Below, piece by piece: positions 24,655 through 28,301 of a DNA stretch of 28,301 nt. The stretch is from Pseudomonadota bacterium. Lineage in GTDB: Bacteria; Pseudomonadota; Alphaproteobacteria; Caulobacterales; Caulobacteraceae. Below the pieces are notes generated by a model that was not told the origin of the DNA, searched no databases, and saw only the letters and a list, made by a program, of their open reading frames with translations. Positions within the stretch are counted from its first letter, which is position 1. Every line of letters starts with the position of its first letter. The stretch is from NCBI GenBank assembly GCA_023432855.1, contig JAEZEZ010000014.1, positions 1 to 28,301 of the forward strand, given 5' to 3'. Position numbers and translations under genes: made by a program.

Positions 24655-25731
24655 GTGCTCATGACCCCTGCCGCCCCGCCCGAGCCGTCCCCGACGGGCA
24701 ACGCCCGGAAGGCGAGCCCGGCCGGCCGGATGCTGGTCATGGCCGCCGCGGCGCTGATGCTGACCGGCCTGGTCGCCTGCGACCGGCGCGAAGCGGCGCC
24801 CAGCGCCCCGCCGACGCAGATCCGGTTCTCGGTCATGGCCGTCGAATCCGGCCTGGACGAGAAGGAGAACTGGGGCCCGTTCTTCGCCGACATGGAAAGC
24901 CAGACGGGGCTGAAGGTGCGGCCGCTCTACCAGTCCGACGGCGTCTCGCCGGCGGAGGCCATGCGCTTCGGCCAGGTCGACGTGGGCTGGTTCTCCAACC
25001 TTGCGGGGCTGGCGGCGGTCCGCCGCGCCGGCGGCGAGGTCTTCGCCCGCACCACCGACGTCAGCGGCGTCGACGGCGACCATGCGGTCATCATCGCGCC
25101 GGCGGCCAGCGACCTGACCCTCGAGCGGCTGGTGGCCTGCGACCGCAGCCTGAATTTCGGCATGGGCGACGCCCAGTCGGCGTCGGCGAGGCTAGCGCCG
25201 GCGCTTTACCTGTTCCTGCCCCGGGGCATCGATCCGGAAAAGTGCTTCAAGACCGTGCGCCAGGCGGGCCACCGGGCCAACCTGGTCGCGGTCGCGAACG
25301 GCGTGCTGGACGCGGCCACCAACAACTCCACCGCCATGGAGATGATCGCCCGTGACGAGCCCGCCCTGGCCGGGCGAGTGAAGGAGATCTGGCGCTCACC
25401 GCCCCTGCCCGAGGACCCCATCGTCTGGCGCAAGGACCTGCACCCGTCGGCCAAGGAGAAGATCCGCTCCTTCCTGCTGACCTACGGCGCCGCCGAGGGC
25501 TCCGAGGGCGAGCGGCAGCGCCAGGTGCTGGCGCGCCTGGGCTTCGGCGGCTTCCGGGCCGCCGATGACGCGCACCTGGTTCCGATCCGCCAGATGGAGG
25601 CCACGGGCAGGCTGCTGGAGGCCCGCCGCTCCGGGAATGCGGAGGCCGTGCGCACGATCGAGCGGGAACTGTCGCAGATCGCGGGCGAAGGGGCCGCGGC
25701 GGGCGCGCCGCCGCTCGCCCCGCGGCCCTGA
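24655..25731 (+). CDS. PhnD-like phosphonate/phosphate ABC transporter substrate-binding lipoprotein
   Basis: The 358-residue protein has an N-terminal lipoprotein signal with lipobox LVAC (Cys42 counting from GTG 24655) after the basic NARKASPAGR stretch, then a PhnD-type binding domain: RFSVMAVESGLDEKENWGPF, LKVRPLYQSDGVSPAEAMRFGQVDVGWFSN, the ligand-region DHAVIIAP and NFGMGDAQSASARLAP, and VANGVLDAATNNSTAMEM. PhnD proteins bind phosphonates or related oxyanions. Start may be GTG 24655 (GAGGG 9 nt before) or ATG 24661. No phnC or phnE follows; the next gene is ornithine decarboxylase. It may therefore serve a distant permease or act as a sensor. Divergence from the Pho-controlled porin suggests a phosphorus role. 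Confidence 0.88.
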   Translation: MLMTPAAPPEPSPTGNARKASPAGRMLVMAAAALMLTGLVACDRREAAPSAPPTQIRFSVMAVESGLDEKENWGPFFADMESQTGLKVRPLYQSDGVSPAEAMRFGQVDVGWFSNLAGLAAVRRAGGEVFARTTDVSGVDGDHAVIIAPAASDLTLERLVACDRSLNFGMGDAQSASARLAPALYLFLPRGIDPEKCFKTVRQAGHRANLVAVANGVLDAATNNSTAMEMIARDEPALAGRVKEIWRSPPLPEDPIVWRKDLHPSAKEKIRSFLLTYGAAEGSEGERQRQVLARLGFGGFRAADDAHLVPIRQMEATGRLLEARRSGNAEAVRTIERELSQIAGEGAAAGAPPLAPRP

Positions 25732-25777
25732 CGCCCCGCCCGCCGGCGCCTCACGAGCCTGTTGATCGCAAAAAGAC

Positions 25778-25811
25778 TTTACATCGGGGGTCGGCGACCC
25801 TATCTGGCGCG
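25778..25811 (+). promoter_or_regulatory. Putative promoter of the ornithine decarboxylase gene
   Basis: TTTACA (25778-25783), a 17-nt spacer and TATCTG (25801-25806) lie 79 nt before the start codon. The 13-mer CCTATCTGGCGCG (25799-25811) is identical to that at the aguA promoter (1355-1367). Confidence 0.5.
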
Positions 25812-25885
25812 TTCCGGCGGACCCCGGGACGTCCGAAACGCTGCTAACGCCGGTCTGGGTCAACATCTCGTAGGGGGTTTCGTGA

Positions 25886-27139
25886 GTGACTACTCACCAT
25901 TCTTCCCTGGACCTGGTCCGAGCGCGGTCTCCGGAACGCCCAGTCGCCCTCGTGCGGCCGGACGCGGTGAGCGTAGCGGCGAAGTGGTTCCAGGCTAATC
26001 TCAACGGCGACGTCTTTTACGCCGTAAAGGCAAACCCGTCCCCGTGGGTCATCGAGACCCTGTGGGCCGCGGGCGTGACCTCGTTCGACGTGGCTTCGGT
26101 TCCCGAGATCGAGCTCGTGCGCTCCATCGCGCCCGACGCGCGGCTCGCCTTCATGCACCCGGTCAAGAGCCGGGCGGCCATCAGCGCCGCCTACTTCGAC
26201 CACGGCGTGAAGACCTTCGCGCTCGACACCCACGAGGAGCTCGAGAAGATTCTCGACGCCACCGGCGGGGCCAAGGACCTGAACCTCATCGTCCGCATGG
26301 CGGTCAGCGCCGAGGGCGCGGCCTACACCCTGTCGGGCAAGTTCGGCGTGCCGCCCGAGCAGGCGCCGGCGCTGCTGCTGGCCGCGCGTCGCGCGACCAG
26401 CGCGCTCATGGGCGTCAGCTTCCACGTGGGTTCGCAGTGCATGCGGCCGACCGCCTTCCAGGCGGCCATGGCCCAGTGCTCGCGCGCCCTGGTCCGCGCC
26501 GGCGTCTTCGCCGACGTGGTCGACGTGGGCGGCGGATTCCCGTCGATCTACCCCGGCATGCATCCGGCGGAGATGAGCGAGTACATGGACGCCATCCATC
26601 GCGGCTTCGCCGAGATGATGGTGCACGAGACCACCGAGCTGTGGGCCGAGCCCGGCCGCGCCCTGGTGGCGGAAAGCTCCTCGGTGCTGTGCAAGGTCGA
26701 GCTTCGCAAGGGCGACGCGCTGTACCTGAACGACGGCTCCTACGGCACGCTGTTCGACGCGACGCACTCCAAGTGGCCGTTCCCGGTCAAGCTGGTGCGC
26801 GACGCGGAATCCTCGCCGGACCTGAAGCCCTACCGCTTCTACGGCCCGACCTGCGATTCCATCGACCACATGCCCGGACCGTTCTGGCTGCCGGCCGACG
26901 TGCGCGAAGGCGACTACATCGAGATCGGCATGATGGGCGCCTATGGCGTCGCCATGTCGACCCGCTTCAACGGCTTCGGCGAGGCCGAGACCGTGGTGGT
27001 CGAGGATGCGCCGATGGCCTCGATGTTCGGCCTGGCCCCGCGCGCCATTCCCCTTCCCCGCACGGAAGAGGAAGAGCGCAAGGTGGTCCGCTTCTCGCGG
27101 CCCAAGGGCGCGGGCGGCAAGCGCCGGCGGCGCCGCTAG
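25886..27139 (+). CDS. Ornithine decarboxylase (fold III, PLP-dependent)
   Basis: This 417-residue enzyme converts ornithine to putrescine. It has the alanine-racemase-like fold of group IV decarboxylases: PLP-lysine Lys48 in VFYAVKANP, FHVGSQC (179-185), DVGGGFPSIYPG (213-224), phosphate-binding EPGR (255-258), and the substrate-specific YGPTCDSID (319-327) with catalytic Cys323-Asp324, which points to ornithine rather than diaminopimelate or arginine. The start is GTG 25886, 8 nt after TAGGGGG; no ATG precedes the conserved core. The last residues form a basic KRRRRR tail that core enzymes lack. A deoxyhypusine-synthase-like gene follows 141 nt later, so putrescine may be passed on to homospermidine or a related polyamine. 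Lysine/ornithine dual specificity is possible. Confidence 0.93.
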   Translation: MTTHHSSLDLVRARSPERPVALVRPDAVSVAAKWFQANLNGDVFYAVKANPSPWVIETLWAAGVTSFDVASVPEIELVRSIAPDARLAFMHPVKSRAAISAAYFDHGVKTFALDTHEELEKILDATGGAKDLNLIVRMAVSAEGAAYTLSGKFGVPPEQAPALLLAARRATSALMGVSFHVGSQCMRPTAFQAAMAQCSRALVRAGVFADVVDVGGGFPSIYPGMHPAEMSEYMDAIHRGFAEMMVHETTELWAEPGRALVAESSSVLCKVELRKGDALYLNDGSYGTLFDATHSKWPFPVKLVRDAESSPDLKPYRFYGPTCDSIDHMPGPFWLPADVREGDYIEIGMMGAYGVAMSTRFNGFGEAETVVVEDAPMASMFGLAPRAIPLPRTEEEERKVVRFSRPKGAGGKRRRRR

Positions 27140-27166
27140 GACAGTCGGCCCGCTTCCCTGTATAGA

Positions 27167-27200
27167 CGGCCCGCCCCGGACCTTTTTCCGGGGCGGGCTG
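27167..27200 (+). other. Strong hairpin with U-run in loop between the two polyamine genes
   Basis: GCCCGCCCCGG (27169-27179) pairs perfectly with 27188-27198, extendable by a G-T and a C-G pair, around the loop ACCTTTTT. The T-run is inside the loop, so on the plus strand it is not a regular terminator. It lies 30 nt after the decarboxylase stop and 80 nt before the next start. Confidence 0.5.
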
Positions 27201-27280
27201 GTTATCCTGCGCAACCCGTCGCTCCGTCCGGGTTGGGGAACGCGATCGGACGGGCGCTCAAACCTGAGGGAAACCCTGGC

Positions 27281-28301
27281 ATGAACGCTGAGACCATCAC
27301 GTCCAACAAGAAGGCGGAGCTGCTCGCCAACACCGTCGAGCACGTCGACATCACCAGCTTCGACGCGCGGCCGATCATCGATTCCATGCGCAAGATGAGC
27401 TTCTCGTCCCGCGACACCGCGCGCGCGTCGGACATCTTCAACATGGCCATCGAGGACGCCGAGTGCTCGCCCTGGCTGATCCTGGCGGGCTCGACGTCCG
27501 CAGGCGGCTGCATGGACGTCTACCGGGACATGGTGAAGTTCGGCATGGTCGACGCGGTGGTCGCCACCGGCGCCTCCATCGTCGACATGGACTTCTTCGA
27601 GGCGCTCGGCTTCAGGCACTACCAGGCCCAGTCCGACGTCGACGACCGTGACCTGCGCGCGCTCTACATCGACCGCATCTACGACACCTACATCGACGAG
27701 GAAGAGCTCCAGAACACCGACCACACCATCAAGGCCATCTGCGACATGCTCGAGCCGCGGCCCTATTCGTCGCGCGAGTTCATCTGGGAGATGGGCAAGT
27801 GGCTGGCGGAGGGCAACGCGAAGAAGCCGGGCTCGCTGGTGCAGACCGCCTACGAGGAAGGCGTGCCGATCTTCTGCCCCGCCTTCGTCGACAGCTCGGC
27901 CGGCTTCGGCCTGGTCAAGCACCAGAAGGAGCGGATGGCCGAGGGCAAGCCCTACCTGACCATCGACGCGGTGGCCGACTTCCGTGAGCTGACCGACGTG
28001 AAGATCGCGGCGGGCACGACCGGCCTGTTCATGGTCGGCGGCGGCGTGCCGAAGAACTTCGCCCAGGACACCGTCGTCTGCGCCGAAATCCTCGGCGTCG
28101 AGGCTGACATGCACAAGTACGCGGTGCAGATCACGGTCGCCGATGTTCGCGACGGCGCCTGCTCGTCCTCGACGCTCAAGGAAGCCGCCTCGTGGGGCAA
28201 GGTCTCCACGACGTACGAGCAGATGGTCTTCGCCGAAGCCACCACGGTGGTGCCGCTGATCGGCTCCGACGCCTGGCACCGGGGAGCGTGGAAGGCCCGC
28301 G
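27281..28301 (+). CDS. Deoxyhypusine-synthase-like (probable homospermidine-synthase-type) enzyme, 3' truncated by window
   Basis: At least 340 residues are present and the frame runs off the window. The fold is that of deoxyhypusine synthase: NAD-binding LAGSTSAGG (68-76), VVATGASIVD (93-102), LFMVGGGVPKNF (249-260) and EAASWGKV with the catalytic Lys307. Bacteria lack eIF5A, so an aminobutyl transfer from spermidine or putrescine to a small amine is the likely reaction, making homospermidine or a related polyamine. In eukaryotic enzymes the GGG motif is followed by KHH carrying a key histidine; here PKNF takes its place, as expected of a bacterial small-molecule clade. ATG 27281 is preceded by GAGGG. 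Its position after ornithine decarboxylase fits a putrescine-consuming step. Confidence 0.88.
   Translation, partial: MNAETITSNKKAELLANTVEHVDITSFDARPIIDSMRKMSFSSRDTARASDIFNMAIEDAECSPWLILAGSTSAGGCMDVYRDMVKFGMVDAVVATGASIVDMDFFEALGFRHYQAQSDVDDRDLRALYIDRIYDTYIDEEELQNTDHTIKAICDMLEPRPYSSREFIWEMGKWLAEGNAKKPGSLVQTAYEEGVPIFCPAFVDSSAGFGLVKHQKERMAEGKPYLTIDAVADFRELTDVKIAAGTTGLFMVGGGVPKNFAQDTVVCAEILGVEADMHKYAVQITVADVRDGACSSSTLKEAASWGKVSTTYEQMVFAEATTVVPLIGSDAWHRGAWKAR

Noticed and set aside
25844..28279. Very long minus-strand open frame opposite the polyamine genes
   Set aside because: It is a mirror frame of two genes with intact motifs on the plus strand, typical of high-GC DNA; the peptide has no domain.

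Overview
The window is dense, GC-rich chromosomal DNA (about two-thirds G+C by eye) from an alphaproteobacterium, most likely Caulobacteraceae (Caulobacter/Phenylobacterium-like). Reasons: a TonB-dependent receptor, an OprP-type phosphate porin, DNA sites fitting alphaproteobacterial Pho and NrdR boxes, clustered GANTC sites before nrdA, and a stand-alone NrdA without an ATP cone. The genus is inference; no rRNA or tRNA gene was found. Almost everything is ordinary housekeeping or nutrient-acquisition gene content; no CRISPR array, phage, transposase or toxin-antitoxin module is visible.

Layout. 1-1248: C-terminal part of a TonB-dependent receptor with a clear terminator. 1398-3274: aguA-aguB, the agmatine to putrescine pathway, facing a periplasmic class A acid phosphatase gene (3279-4022, minus). 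4023-4754: repeat island A, no gene. 4755-8607 (minus): pstS-pstC-pstA-pstB high-affinity phosphate uptake, driven by a Pho box promoter, with a glycosyltransferase gene upstream. 9936-13439: putA (proline catabolism) and a small CxxC AhpD-like protein. 13457-14822 (minus): a GDT1/UPF0016 Mn/Ca transporter and a membrane PAP2 phosphatase. 15098-16966: nrdA behind paired NrdR boxes and GANTC sites, ended by a terminator. 17065-19817: a carboxylesterase and a convergent S9 peptidase sharing the tetranucleotide of their stop codons. 19894-20549: a structured leader and a secreted protein of unknown function. 20636-22255 (minus): a thioredoxin-reductase-like flavoprotein and a GST. 22256-23006: repeat island B. 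23007-24347 (minus): OprP-like porin with its own Pho box. 24655-25731: PhnD-like lipoprotein. 25886-28301: ornithine decarboxylase and a deoxyhypusine-synthase-like enzyme cut by the window end.

Two physiological themes recur. Phosphate: the PstSCAB transporter, outer-membrane porin, acid phosphatase and PhnD-like binding protein form a scavenging set, and two of the promoters carry a Pho box followed exactly 10 nt later by a -10-like hexamer. Polyamines: agmatine-derived and ornithine-derived putrescine routes lie 22 kb apart, and their promoters share an identical 13-nt element at the -10 position.

The most unusual structure is a pair of ~590-bp, roughly 90% identical repeat islands in inverted orientation (4093-4685 and 22282-22875) bracketing 17.6 kb that includes pst, putA and nrdA. 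Each island holds nested inverted arms whose sequence differences between islands are compensated in both arms, suggesting a selected or actively maintained secondary structure. Second candidates are an 86-nt multi-hairpin leader before the unknown secreted protein, and the shared polyamine promoter element.
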